Assembly: GCF_902859765.1 (NCBI RefSeq)
Contig: NZ_CADIJV010000007.1
Span: 62,001 to 126,000 of the forward strand
DNA length: 64,000 bases
Origin: Achromobacter pulmonis
GTDB lineage: Bacteria; Pseudomonadota; Gammaproteobacteria; Burkholderiales; Burkholderiaceae_B
Reading direction: 5' to 3'
Position 1 is the first letter of the stretch. Every line of letters starts with the position of its first letter. A program made the position numbers and the translations under genes. Under the pieces are notes generated by a model. The model did not search any database and had not been told where the DNA came from. It was given only the letters and a program-made list of their open reading frames with translations. Positions 16,461 through 25,197 of this stretch are shown in pieces.

Positions 16461-17915
16461 ATGTCCGAATCATCGGAAACCCTTAAACCCATGCTGATCG
16501 GCGGCGAATGGATCGCCCAGCAAGACGCCGCGTTCGCGTCCATCAATCCCGCCACCGGCGCGCGGAATTACCTGATAAGCGCGGCCTCCGACGCGCAGGT
16601 GGACCAGGCCGTCGACGCCGCCTGGCAGGCGCAACGCCAGCCCGCCTGGCGCGACATGCTGCCGCACCAGCGCGCCGCGATCCTGCGCCGCATCGCCGAC
16701 GGCATCGAGCAGCATGCGGAGCTGTTGGCGCGTCTGCAGATGATCGAAAACGGCAAGGTCTGGGCCGAATGCAAGACGCAAGTCGCCAGCGCGGCGGCAA
16801 CCTTCCGCTACTACGCGGGCGTGTGCGAAACGCTGGGCGCGGAGGTCACGCCGGCTCGCGGCAACTACCTGTCCATGACGCACTACGAGCCGTATGGCGT
16901 GGTGGTGGCGATCACGCCGTGGAACTCGCCGCTGACGATGGAAGCCCAGAAGGTCGCGCCTGCGCTGGCCGCCGGCAACGCCGTGATCCTCAAGCCTTCC
17001 GAGGTGACCTCGTCACCCGCCCTGGCGCTGGGCCGCATCGCGCTGGAGGCCGGCTTGCCCCCCGGCATACTCAACGTGGTCACCGGCTTGGGCGCCACCG
17101 TGGGCCGCCGCCTGGTCGAACATTCCGGTGTGCGCATGGTCTCGTTCACGGGCGGCACCGCCAGCGGCCGCGCCATCGCCCACGCCGCCGCCGAAAAGCT
17201 GATGCCCGTCGCGCTGGAACTCGGCGGCAAGTCGCCGCACATCGTGTTCGATGACGCGGACCAGGACGCGGCGATCGACGGCGTGATCGGCGGCATTTTC
17301 GAAGGCAGCGGGCAGTCCTGCGTGGCCGGGTCGCGGCTCTACGTGCAGCGCGGTATCGCGGCCTCGTTCATGGAAAAGCTGGTGGCGCGCGCTGGGCGGC
17401 TCAACGTGAACCTGCCCGACGCCGCCGGCGCCCAGATGGGCCCCATCGCATCGTTCGGCCATCGCGACAAGATCGAAAGCATGGTCGAGTCCGCCAAGCG
17501 CGACGGCGCGCAGGTGCTCCTGGGCGCGCAGCGGCCCGACGGCGACGCGCTGCAAGCGGGTGCGTTCTACCGGCCCACCATCCTTGGCGGATTGGCGCGC
17601 GATGCGCAGGTGGTGCGCGAAGAGATCTTCGGCCCGGTCCTGTGCGCGCTGACCTTCGACGACGAAGACGACTTGATCGACCAGGCCAACGACAGCGTCT
17701 ACGGCCTGGCGTCGGGCATCTGGACGGCGGACTACCGGCGGGCCTGGCGCGTGGCCAAGCGCCTGGAAGCCGGCAGCGTATGGATCAACACCTATAAGCA
17801 ACTGTCGATCTCCACCCCGTTCGGCGGCTTCAAGCAAAGCGGCATCGGCCGCGAAAAAGGCGTCAGCGGCCTGCGCCTGTACCAACAATCCAAGGGCATC
17901 TACTTCGGCATGTAA
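16461..17915 (+). CDS. Aldehyde dehydrogenase family protein
   Basis: 484 residues. NAD(P)-dependent oxidation of an aldehyde to the acid. Catalytic set visible: Asn155 in TPWNSPL, general base Glu253 in LELGGKSPHIVFDDAD, and nucleophile Cys287 in GQSCVAGSR. The cofactor loop is FTGGTASGR. The start follows GAGAGGAAC; the frame extends 20 codons upstream without a better site. It is closest in look to betaine/semialdehyde dehydrogenases, but the substrate is open. A hairpin terminator follows before the next gene. Confidence 0.92.
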   Translation: MSESSETLKPMLIGGEWIAQQDAAFASINPATGARNYLISAASDAQVDQAVDAAWQAQRQPAWRDMLPHQRAAILRRIADGIEQHAELLARLQMIENGKVWAECKTQVASAAATFRYYAGVCETLGAEVTPARGNYLSMTHYEPYGVVVAITPWNSPLTMEAQKVAPALAAGNAVILKPSEVTSSPALALGRIALEAGLPPGILNVVTGLGATVGRRLVEHSGVRMVSFTGGTASGRAIAHAAAEKLMPVALELGGKSPHIVFDDADQDAAIDGVIGGIFEGSGQSCVAGSRLYVQRGIAASFMEKLVARAGRLNVNLPDAAGAQMGPIASFGHRDKIESMVESAKRDGAQVLLGAQRPDGDALQAGAFYRPTILGGLARDAQVVREEIFGPVLCALTFDDEDDLIDQANDSVYGLASGIWTADYRRAWRVAKRLEAGSVWINTYKQLSISTPFGGFKQSGIGREKGVSGLRLYQQSKGIYFGM

Positions 17916-17944
17916 GCCGCAGGCGTCCTTTCGCATTCTTTTCA

Positions 17945-17969
17945 GGGCCGCAGCGACGGCCCCCTTTTT
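17945..17969 (+). terminator. Intrinsic terminator or attenuator between dehydrogenase genes
   Basis: GGGCCG (17945-17950), loop CAGCGA, CGGCCC (17957-17962), then CC and TTTTT. It lies in the 71-bp gap between the aldehyde dehydrogenase and the hydroxyacid dehydrogenase, so it may reduce read-through between the two. Confidence 0.6.
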
Positions 17970-17986
17970 CTTCGGAGACTCTCCAC

Positions 17987-18883
17987 ATGTCTGAATTTCA
18001 ACGAGCCGGCTTCATCGGCCTGGGCGTCATGGGCGAACCCATCTGCCGCAACCTGGCCACCAAAGGCGGTCTGCCCGTGCTGGGCTGCGACACCGACACC
18101 GCCCCCTTGCAGCGGCTGGCTCCGCATGGCGTGGTGGCCGCGACGGCGCAGCAGATCATGCGCGACTGCGACGTGGTGTTCCTGTCCCTGCCGTCCGGCG
18201 AAGTGGTCGCGCAATTGGCGCGCGCCGCCGACGGCCTGCTGGCCAATGCGCGCGGCGGCCAGTTGATCGTGGACCTGAGCACGTCGCCGGTCGATGTGAC
18301 GCGCGAGCTGGCCGCCGAATTCGCCGCCAAGGGCGCCCTCTTCATCGACGCGCCCGTTGCCCGCACCCGCGCCGCCGCCGAGGCCGGCACGCTGTCCGTC
18401 ATGATCGGTGGCGAGGCATCGACGTTTGAGCGGGTCAAGCCACTGGTGTCCACCTTCGCCAGCGAGATTACGTACTGCGGGCCGGTCGGCAGCGGCCAGG
18501 TCGTGAAAATCCTGAACAACATGGTGCTGTTCGAAACCGTGGTGGCATTGTCGGAAGCGCGCGCAATTGCAAGGCGTTCGGGGGTGGATCCCCAGGTCTT
18601 GCTGGATACGTTCACGCGCGGATCGGCCGATAGCTTCGCGTTGCGCAACCACGGCTTAAAGGCTATTCTGCCCGGTGAATTTCCCGAAAAAGCCTTCCCC
18701 GTGGACTACGCCCGCAAAGACCTGCGCTACGCACTGGCGCTGGCCGAGCAAACCGGCGTACAAGCGCTGGGCGCCCGCAACGTTGAGCACTGGTTCAGCG
18801 CCGCGTTGGCCCAGGGCCATGGCAACCGCTATTTCCCGGTCATCAGCCGGGTGATCGATCCGGATTCGGGGACCATCGCCTAA
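17987..18883 (+). CDS. NAD(P)-dependent beta-hydroxyacid dehydrogenase (3-hydroxyisobutyrate dehydrogenase type)
   Basis: 298 residues. Rossmann motif GLGVMG (residues 11-16), substrate loop DLSTSPVD near 97-104, DAPVARTRAAAEAGTL near 121-135, and the catalytic Lys174 in GSGQVVKILNN. The family oxidises 3-hydroxyacids such as 3-hydroxyisobutyrate or tartronate semialdehyde. The usual GG after DAPV is replaced by ART, so substrate preference may differ. It lies downstream of the aldehyde dehydrogenase and 17 bp upstream of the IclR gene, consistent with a short oxidation pathway. Confidence 0.88.
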   Translation: MSEFQRAGFIGLGVMGEPICRNLATKGGLPVLGCDTDTAPLQRLAPHGVVAATAQQIMRDCDVVFLSLPSGEVVAQLARAADGLLANARGGQLIVDLSTSPVDVTRELAAEFAAKGALFIDAPVARTRAAAEAGTLSVMIGGEASTFERVKPLVSTFASEITYCGPVGSGQVVKILNNMVLFETVVALSEARAIARRSGVDPQVLLDTFTRGSADSFALRNHGLKAILPGEFPEKAFPVDYARKDLRYALALAEQTGVQALGARNVEHWFSAALAQGHGNRYFPVISRVIDPDSGTIA

Positions 18884-18900
18884 TCACCCCTACCATTCCA

Positions 18901-19617
18901 ATGAGTCGCACCACTACTCAGGACAATTCCACTGACGGCGTTGCCGCCGTCGAACGCGCCCTGACCATCGTCGGGGCCGTTGCGCAGCGCACCGAGCCCA
19001 TCACGCTCGCGGATCTTTCCCGGGCCACCGGGTTCTACAAGAGCACGCTCCTGCGGCTTATTGCTTCGCTTGAAAAGGCCGCGCTGGTGGTGCGGCGCGC
19101 CGACGGCCGCTATTCCCTGGGGCCCTACGCGCATCAACTGGGACGCGCGTACGAGGCCACCTACCGCCTGACCGAGACCATCCTGCCCCTGCTGCAGGCC
19201 CTGGTCGACAAGGGCACGGAAAGCGCCTCGTTCCACGTCTACCATGACGCGAGCTCGCGCGCCTGCGTGCTGCGCGTGGACTCACACCATTCCACGCTGG
19301 ACCGTATCCGCGTCGGCGACCTGCTGCCGCTGGACAAGGGCGCCGCCGGCAAGCTGCTGACCGCCTACCTGGTCGATGGCAAGTCGCCGGCCGAGGTCGG
19401 CCTGATGCTGACATCCATGGGCGAACGCGACCCCAACTGCGCGGCCGTGGCCAGCCCGGTATTCGGCCCGGATGGCGACATCTGCGGCGCCATCTCGTTG
19501 TCGGGCCCCAAGGAACGCTACTCGCCGGCCGCCGTCAAAAAGATGGCCAAGCTGGTGCAGGAAGCCGCGGCCGATGCCACGCACGCACTGGGCGGACGCT
19601 GGCCTTCCGTGAAGTGA
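18901..19617 (+). CDS. IclR-family transcriptional regulator
   Basis: 238 residues. N-terminal winged helix (residues 14-80, AVERALTIVGAVAQRTEPITLADLSRATGFYKSTLLRLIASL), then an IclR effector domain with RVGDLLPLDKGAAGKLLTAYL and a C-terminal SPVFGPDGDICGAISLSGPKERY. It follows the dehydrogenase by 17 bp. The AGAACG palindromes before the ABC operon and before the aldehyde dehydrogenase/Bug pair are its likely targets; this is inferred from location and symmetry. Confidence 0.9.
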   Translation: MSRTTTQDNSTDGVAAVERALTIVGAVAQRTEPITLADLSRATGFYKSTLLRLIASLEKAALVVRRADGRYSLGPYAHQLGRAYEATYRLTETILPLLQALVDKGTESASFHVYHDASSRACVLRVDSHHSTLDRIRVGDLLPLDKGAAGKLLTAYLVDGKSPAEVGLMLTSMGERDPNCAAVASPVFGPDGDICGAISLSGPKERYSPAAVKKMAKLVQEAAADATHALGGRWPSVK

Positions 19618-19820
19618 AGCCATGGCGTGCTGACTCAACCGGGTCACCGGAGATGAAAACCACGTGGCGGGACCTCCTTGCCACTGGCGTCGCCCGGGCC
19701 TTTCGATCCTGAAGCAGGCTTCCTTCGCGCCGGGCCGATCGCGCAGCACACCGCAACGTGTGGCCCCCATCGACCCGATGGGAGGCCACCGCGCGTGGCG
19801 TTGCCTTGCCGCGCGAACCC

Positions 19821-20582
19821 TCACCCCCGCGGGCGGCTTGCCTCGAAGCTGATGATCCGGGCCCCGCTGCGGGGTGGGCATCCATGCTGGTAATCGCCTG
19901 ACACCACCACATCCACGAAACCGGCTTGCAGCAATGCGAAGGCCAGCTCGTCGACACCCCACCAGCGCAAATGGAATAGATCGAGTTCCGCCGACAGCAG
20001 CGCGCCCTCTCTCCAGTGTTCGTAGTGCAGATGGGACAGGGTCGTCTGCGTGATGTAGTCAATCCCGGCGCGATGGCTGGTCATCGTGAGCAGATCGCCG
20101 CCGCCTGCCGCCCAACTGCGCGCGGCGCTCGCCGCTCCGATGAGGCTCTCGATGGGATCAATGTCCACGATCAGCCTGCCACCGGGCAGCAGATGATCCC
20201 AGAACCGCCTGAGCACCGCCATTGCCGACGCAGTCTCGGTGATCAATTGGATCGATCCCGCCGGCATGACAATGCAGGCAAAGCGCCGGTCGTAGCCAAA
20301 TTGCTCGAATGTCTGGCATGTCAGCGCGGGCCGCAGTCCCCGGCGCTGACATTCCTGCCGGCAGAGTTCGAGCATGTCTTGCGATGCGTCGAACCCTTCG
20401 ATGGCCAGGCCCTTCTCGAGCAGCGGTATGAAGATGCGGCCATTGCCGACCGCGGGTTCCAGGATGGGGCCATCACACCCTGCCAGGCGCTCCAGATAGT
20501 ATTCCAGGTCGCCGAAGGAATGGCCGATGGGTTTATCCAGGTGATAGACCCAGGAAGCGAGCTTTCCGTACCTGTTTGGCAC
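19821..20582 (-). CDS. Class I SAM-dependent methyltransferase
   Basis: 253 residues when started at the GTG at 20582 (MPNRYGKLASWVYHLDKPIG), which has GGAG 7 bp upstream. A TTG six codons earlier also fits. SAM-binding motif I is ILEPAVGNGRIFIPLL, with motif II acid in EGFDASQDML, and a post-motif region RRFWDHLLPGGRLIVDIDP. Target unknown. It stands alone between the IclR gene and the diguanylate cyclase. The 203 bp upstream of its stop (19618-19820) hold nothing I recognise. Confidence 0.82.
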   Translation of the reverse strand: MPNRYGKLASWVYHLDKPIGHSFGDLEYYLERLAGCDGPILEPAVGNGRIFIPLLEKGLAIEGFDASQDMLELCRQECQRRGLRPALTCQTFEQFGYDRRFACIVMPAGSIQLITETASAMAVLRRFWDHLLPGGRLIVDIDPIESLIGAASAARSWAAGGGDLLTMTSHRAGIDYITQTTLSHLHYEHWREGALLSAELDLFHLRWWGVDELAFALLQAGFVDVVVSGDYQHGCPPRSGARIISFEASRPRG

Positions 20583-20773
20583 TGTTGTTCTCCATGTCAA
20601 GGGGCGTAGACTACCTCATCACATGGCCCCCGGCCGAAGGCGCGGACGAAGGCGCTCACCCCCGTCCCGCAAAATGCGGCGACTGCCCGAAATGCTCGAT
20701 CGGCAGGTCCGTCAGTACCCGTATCTTTCATGCCGGACGCCGGCCGGGCGGGCGATCGCGGCCGGGTCCCGCC

Positions 20774-22459
20774 CTATCGGGAAAATACCGATTCGATCCG
20801 ATTGCGGCCGCGCTGCTTGGCGTAATAAAGCGCCCGGTCGCTGCGGCTGAGCGCCAGCTCCGCGTGGTCGTCCTTGGCGTGCAGCGCGGAAATGCCGATG
20901 CTGACCGTCAAAGGCACCTGCAACCCGTCCGACAGATACGGCGTATCGGCGATCCGATGCTGCACGTCGCGCGCGAACAGATGCGCGCTTTCGATGCTGG
21001 TATCGGGCAGCACGACGGCGAACTCCTCGCCGCCGATACGGCCGACCAGGTCGATCTCGCGCAGTTGGGCGCGCAGCATACTGGCGAAATGCTGCAGCAC
21101 CCCGTCGCCGATGGCATGGCCCCAGGTGTCGTTGATGCGCTTGAAGTGATCCAGGTCGCACATCAGCACCGCCGAACCCTGGCCGCCGTGGCGCTGCAGG
21201 CGCGTGAGCTCGGCGGCGATGCGCGACATGAAATGGCGGCGGTTCGGCAGACTCGTCAGCGCGTCGGTGGCGGCGAGTTCGCGCAATTCGAGTTCAGCGC
21301 GCTTGCGGTCGGTGATATCCGTGACGAACCCGTGCCAGACCACGCCGTTGTCGGGGTCGCGGCTCGGGCTGGCATCCCCCTGCCGCCATCGCACCCCCTG
21401 CAACGGCAGGCACACGCGGAACTCCAGGTGCCAGCGCGTCAGGGCGGCGGCGGCCTGCTGCTGCGAGGCGCGATAGGCGGGCAGGTCCTCGGGATGGATG
21501 CGCCGTTCGATCGCGGTGGTGCTGGCGCGCACGTCGTCGGCGGTCAGCTCGAACATGTCCCAGATGCCGGCGCTGACATACGAGAACCGGGAGCCCCCCT
21601 CTGCCGCGGACTGGCACTGGAAGACCAGCCCGGGCACCGCATCGGTGAGGTTGACGACCAGATCCGCCGTGAGCCGGAGCCGCTCGGCCATGGCGCGCAC
21701 CGTGCTGATGTCGGTGGTGGTGCCCATCATCCGCAACGCCTTGCCCGATTCGTCCCGGCTGATCACCTTGCCGCGGCTGCAGATCCACTTGTAGCTGCCG
21801 TCCTTGCAACGGACGCGGTGCTCGACCTCGTAGCTCTCGGTCTTGCCGTCGAAATGATCCTGCATGGCGGCCTGCACGAAGTCCAGGTCGTCCGGATGCA
21901 GCCGGGTGTAGGCATCCTCGATGCGGGTCGTGAGTTCCGAATCCGAATAGCCCAGCAAGGCTTTCCAGCCGGGCGAATAGATGATCTCGCCCGTCACCAC
22001 GTTGCGGTCCCAGACCCCGGTGCCGCTGCCTTCGATGGCCAGCGCCAGCTTCCTGGCCTCTTCGCGCCAGGAGTCTTCGTCGGCGCGCCGGCTTGACTGC
22101 GCATGGTGTTGCGCGATGGCCGCGGCGGCGAGATCCGCCAGGTCCGCCAGGTCCTGGCGGTCGCCGTCGGTGAACTCGCGCGGCTGGCCGTGCAGCAGGC
22201 GCAGGCCGCCGAGCAGACGGCCGTCGGCGGCGCGCACGGGGCACTCGATGGACCAGGACGGGGAATGCGCGGGCGGGGTGCCGTCCACCCCCTGCAATGC
22301 GCCAGCGGCCACGGCACAGTCAAGAACCGCCATGTCCACCTGGAACAGGCGCCGGGCCAGGCGCGCCAGCCGGTCCAGGCGGCCGTCGGATTCGGAATGC
22401 GCGCCACCCAAGCCATCGCCGGAAGGTCGGGTTGGGTACGGGTCGCCGATTACGGGCAT
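20774..22459 (-). CDS. PAS/GGDEF diguanylate cyclase
   Basis: 561 residues, no membrane segment. Order: a GAF-like N-terminal part (about 25-125, ending in DLADLADLAAAAIAQHH), a PAS domain with PAC (about 140-255), a second PAS/PAC (about 265-395), then a GGDEF domain. The active-site loop is GGEEF at 476-480, and the product-inhibition I-site RxxD is present as REID at 467-470, so it is probably an active, feedback-controlled cyclase making cyclic di-GMP. No EAL domain. The sensed signal is not deducible. Confidence 0.9.
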   Translation of the reverse strand: MPVIGDPYPTRPSGDGLGGAHSESDGRLDRLARLARRLFQVDMAVLDCAVAAGALQGVDGTPPAHSPSWSIECPVRAADGRLLGGLRLLHGQPREFTDGDRQDLADLADLAAAAIAQHHAQSSRRADEDSWREEARKLALAIEGSGTGVWDRNVVTGEIIYSPGWKALLGYSDSELTTRIEDAYTRLHPDDLDFVQAAMQDHFDGKTESYEVEHRVRCKDGSYKWICSRGKVISRDESGKALRMMGTTTDISTVRAMAERLRLTADLVVNLTDAVPGLVFQCQSAAEGGSRFSYVSAGIWDMFELTADDVRASTTAIERRIHPEDLPAYRASQQQAAAALTRWHLEFRVCLPLQGVRWRQGDASPSRDPDNGVVWHGFVTDITDRKRAELELRELAATDALTSLPNRRHFMSRIAAELTRLQRHGGQGSAVLMCDLDHFKRINDTWGHAIGDGVLQHFASMLRAQLREIDLVGRIGGEEFAVVLPDTSIESAHLFARDVQHRIADTPYLSDGLQVPLTVSIGISALHAKDDHAELALSRSDRALYYAKQRGRNRIESVFSR

Positions 22460-22843
22460 GTCAGGACCTGCTCAATACGGGGTTCAGCGATACAGCGGGC
22501 TCGCGCTTGCCCGACATTCTGTCACGTTACGCACAGATTTGGCATCATTTTGGAAGCCCGGTCGCGGTCCGGGCCACGCGCTGTCAGTGCGCGTGGTGTT
22601 CACACAGCGTTCACTCGAATTTTTTTTCGCCCCCCCTTGCGCACAGGAAAAATTGAGGGATATCCCGGAGAAATTCAGTAGTTTCACCCGGTTCTCATGA
22701 AAAAGCATGTCGCGTAGGATGCACGCACGCTTTCAGATCACTGTCGAAAAACCAACATCTACGACAGCTTCTGATGCGCATATCAAGCGCGTTCTCATCC
22801 GCATTACACCCGAGTGGGAACGCCACACTAGGGAGACAGCAAC
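22460..22843. other. Divergent intergenic region
   Basis: A 384-bp gap between the cyclase (reverse) and tctB (forward). It must hold both promoters. I found no convincing palindrome, small gene or RNA in it. The only clear element is GGGAG just before the TTG start at 22844. Confidence 0.5.
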
Positions 22844-23302
22844 TTGATAAGGAACAAACAGGATTTCTGGTCTGGGGGGATGTTCATCGCCCTGGGCACG
22901 GGTTTCGCGCTGCACGCAACGCAGTACAGCATGGGGACCGCGGCACGCATGGGTCCCGGATACTTCCCCTTTTGGCTAGGCGTCGTCCTCGCGCTCGTAG
23001 GCGCGATCGTGCTGCTGGGCTCGCTATCGCGGCGCGCCATGCAAACCACCGTCAGCCGCTTTGATTTCCGCATCGTCGCCCTGGTGGTGGGGTCGGTCGT
23101 GCTGTACGGCTTCGCGCTGCAATGGCTGGGGCTATATCTCTCCGTCTTTCTGCTGGTGGTGGTCAGCAGCGTCGCCAGCCATGAATTCAACTGGAAAGTG
23201 GCGGTCGCCAACGGATTGTTCCTGGTGCTCTTCTCCTACCTCGCTTTCATTCGCGGACTGGGCCTGATCTTTCCGCTCTGGCCGAGCTTCATGAGCAACT
23301 GA
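22844..23302 (+). CDS. tctB: Tripartite tricarboxylate transporter, small membrane subunit TctB
   Basis: 152 residues with four hydrophobic segments. Family mark: DFWSGGMFIALGTGFALHATQYSMGTAARMGPGYFP near the N terminus. The start is a TTG with GGGAG 8 bp upstream, and no ATG fits. TctB and TctA form the secondary carrier driven by ion gradient, fed by a TctC/Bug receptor. tctA follows 15 bp downstream; no tctC lies in this block. Confidence 0.9.
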   Translation: MIRNKQDFWSGGMFIALGTGFALHATQYSMGTAARMGPGYFPFWLGVVLALVGAIVLLGSLSRRAMQTTVSRFDFRIVALVVGSVVLYGFALQWLGLYLSVFLLVVVSSVASHEFNWKVAVANGLFLVLFSYLAFIRGLGLIFPLWPSFMSN

Positions 23303-23317
23303 GCGGGGAAAAAAATC

Positions 23318-24823
23318 ATGGAATTGCTTCACAACCTGATGCTGGGTTTCTCGGTGGCGTTCACGCCCGAAAACCTGTTCTACGCGTTCCTGGGCTGCCT
23401 GCTGGGCACCCTGGTGGGCGTGCTGCCGGGCCTGGGCCCGGTGCCCACCATCGCCATGCTGCTGCCCATTACCTATGTGCTGCCGCCGACCGCCGGCCTC
23501 ATCATGCTGGCGGGCATTTACTACGGCACACAGTACGGCGGCTCAACCACCGCCATTCTGGTGAACCTGCCAGGCGAGACATCGGCGGTGGTGACGGTGC
23601 TCGATGGCCATCAGATGGCCCGCAACGGACGCGCCGGATCAGCCTTGGCGCTGGCGGCCATCGGCTCGTTCTTCGCGGGCAGCGTCGCCACGGTGCTGAT
23701 CGCGGCGTTCGCCCCGCCGCTGGCCGAAGTGGCATTCGCGTTCGGGCCGGCCGAGTACTTTTCGCTGATGGCGCTGGGCTTGATCGGCGCGGTCGTGCTG
23801 GCGTCGGGATCGTTGTCCAAGGCCATCTGCATGATTCTGCTGGGTCTGCTGCTGGGCATGGTGGGCACCGACGTGAACTCAGGCGTTGCCCGCTATGACT
23901 TCGGCGTGCCCGAGCTGCAGGACGGCATTGATTTCGCGGTGGTGGCGATGGGCGTGTTCGGCCTGTCGGAAATCATGGCGAATCTCGAACTCAAGGAGCA
24001 ACGCGTCGAGATCACCGACAAGGTAGGCTCGCTCTATCCCAGCCGGGAGGAATTCCGCGAGGCCGCGCCCGCCATCGTGCGCGGCACGGCGCTGGGCTCG
24101 GCGCTGGGGATCCTGCCAGGCGGCGGATCGGTACTGTCGGCGTTCGCGTCCTATGCGCTCGAGAAAAAACTGTCCCGACAGCCCGAGCGCTTTGGCACGG
24201 GCCATCCGGCCGGGCTGGCCGGCCCCGAGTCCGCCAACAACGCAGGCGCCCAAACCTCGTTCATCCCGCTGCTGACGCTGGGGATTCCCGGCAATGCGGT
24301 GATGGCGCTGATGGTCGGTGCGATGACCATCCACAACATCCAGCCCGGCCCGCAAGTGATGTCGAGCCATCCCGAGCTGTTCTGGGGCTTGATCGCCTCG
24401 ATGTGGATCGGCAACCTCATGCTGGTCATCCTGAACCTGCCGCTCATCGGCATCTGGGTGAAGCTGCTGCGGGTGCCCTATCGCATGCTGTTCCCGGCGA
24501 TCCTGGTGTTCTGCACGATCGGGGTGTATTCACTGAACTACAACACCTTCGACATCTTCATGTTCGCCATCTTCGGCATCATCGGCTACATCTGGAGCAA
24601 GCTCGGCTGCGAAGGCGCGCCGCTGCTGCTCGGCCTGGTGCTGGGCCCCATGATGGAAGAGAACTTCCGGCGCGCGCTATTGCTGTCGCGCGGCGACTTC
24701 AGCACCTTCGTGACGCGGCCATTGTCGGCTTCGTTGCTGGCGGCCGCCGGCGTGCTGCTGGTGCTGGTGGCGCTGCCCGCCCTGCGCAAGAAACGTGAAG
24801 AAGCGTTTGTCGAGGCCGACTGA
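23318..24823 (+). CDS. tctA: Tripartite tricarboxylate transporter, large permease subunit TctA
   Basis: 501 residues, about 12 hydrophobic segments. It has the two TctA signature loops: GVLPGLGPVPTIAMLLPITY near residues 35-54 and GILPGGGSVLSAFASYALEKK near 265-285, plus PESANNAGAQTSFIPLLTLGIPG. It is the ion-coupled channel with TctB. A strong terminator lies at 24851-24887. Confidence 0.93.
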   Translation: MELLHNLMLGFSVAFTPENLFYAFLGCLLGTLVGVLPGLGPVPTIAMLLPITYVLPPTAGLIMLAGIYYGTQYGGSTTAILVNLPGETSAVVTVLDGHQMARNGRAGSALALAAIGSFFAGSVATVLIAAFAPPLAEVAFAFGPAEYFSLMALGLIGAVVLASGSLSKAICMILLGLLLGMVGTDVNSGVARYDFGVPELQDGIDFAVVAMGVFGLSEIMANLELKEQRVEITDKVGSLYPSREEFREAAPAIVRGTALGSALGILPGGGSVLSAFASYALEKKLSRQPERFGTGHPAGLAGPESANNAGAQTSFIPLLTLGIPGNAVMALMVGAMTIHNIQPGPQVMSSHPELFWGLIASMWIGNLMLVILNLPLIGIWVKLLRVPYRMLFPAILVFCTIGVYSLNYNTFDIFMFAIFGIIGYIWSKLGCEGAPLLLGLVLGPMMEENFRRALLLSRGDFSTFVTRPLSASLLAAAGVLLVLVALPALRKKREEAFVEAD

Positions 24824-25197
24824 AAGAAGCAGTATCAACAGTTGGCTCTTGGCCTGGGATCGGAACCGATGCCCAGGCCTTTTTTTGCCCGCGCCCCCTG
24901 CCCTACCTTGCCGCCGGCCGCGTCAGGATCAGCGGATTGCCGCGATCTCCCCCAGGGCCGGTCCCCGCGCAAAGCCCGAGAAGCGCGACAAAATCTGGCA
25001 CTTGCAACAGGGAATGGCAGGTCCGGCAATACCGGCAGCGGCGCGCGTATGCTCTGTATCTCGAGACGCCCGGGGCCGGCCCACTCCAACACTCATTCCG
25101 CCCAGACCCCGGCGCAATCACCGGCAGGGGACATGCCGCCTTTCCATTACGACGGCGGATATGCCATGCCCCCGCGTATCTGAAGAGGAGCAGACAG
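24824..25197. other. Intergenic region with terminator
   Basis: A 374-bp gap between tctA and the permease. It holds the tctA terminator (24851-24887). The remaining 310 bp contain short reading frames with no family resemblance, and AGAGGAG just before the TTG start at 25198. No other element is evident. Confidence 0.5.
24851..24887 (+). terminator. Intrinsic terminator of tctBA
   Basis: GGCCTGGG (24851-24858) pairs with CCCAGGCC (24872-24879). ATCGG/CCGAT extends the stem inward around an AA loop with one bulged G, and eight T follow. A textbook rho-independent terminator. Confidence 0.88.
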
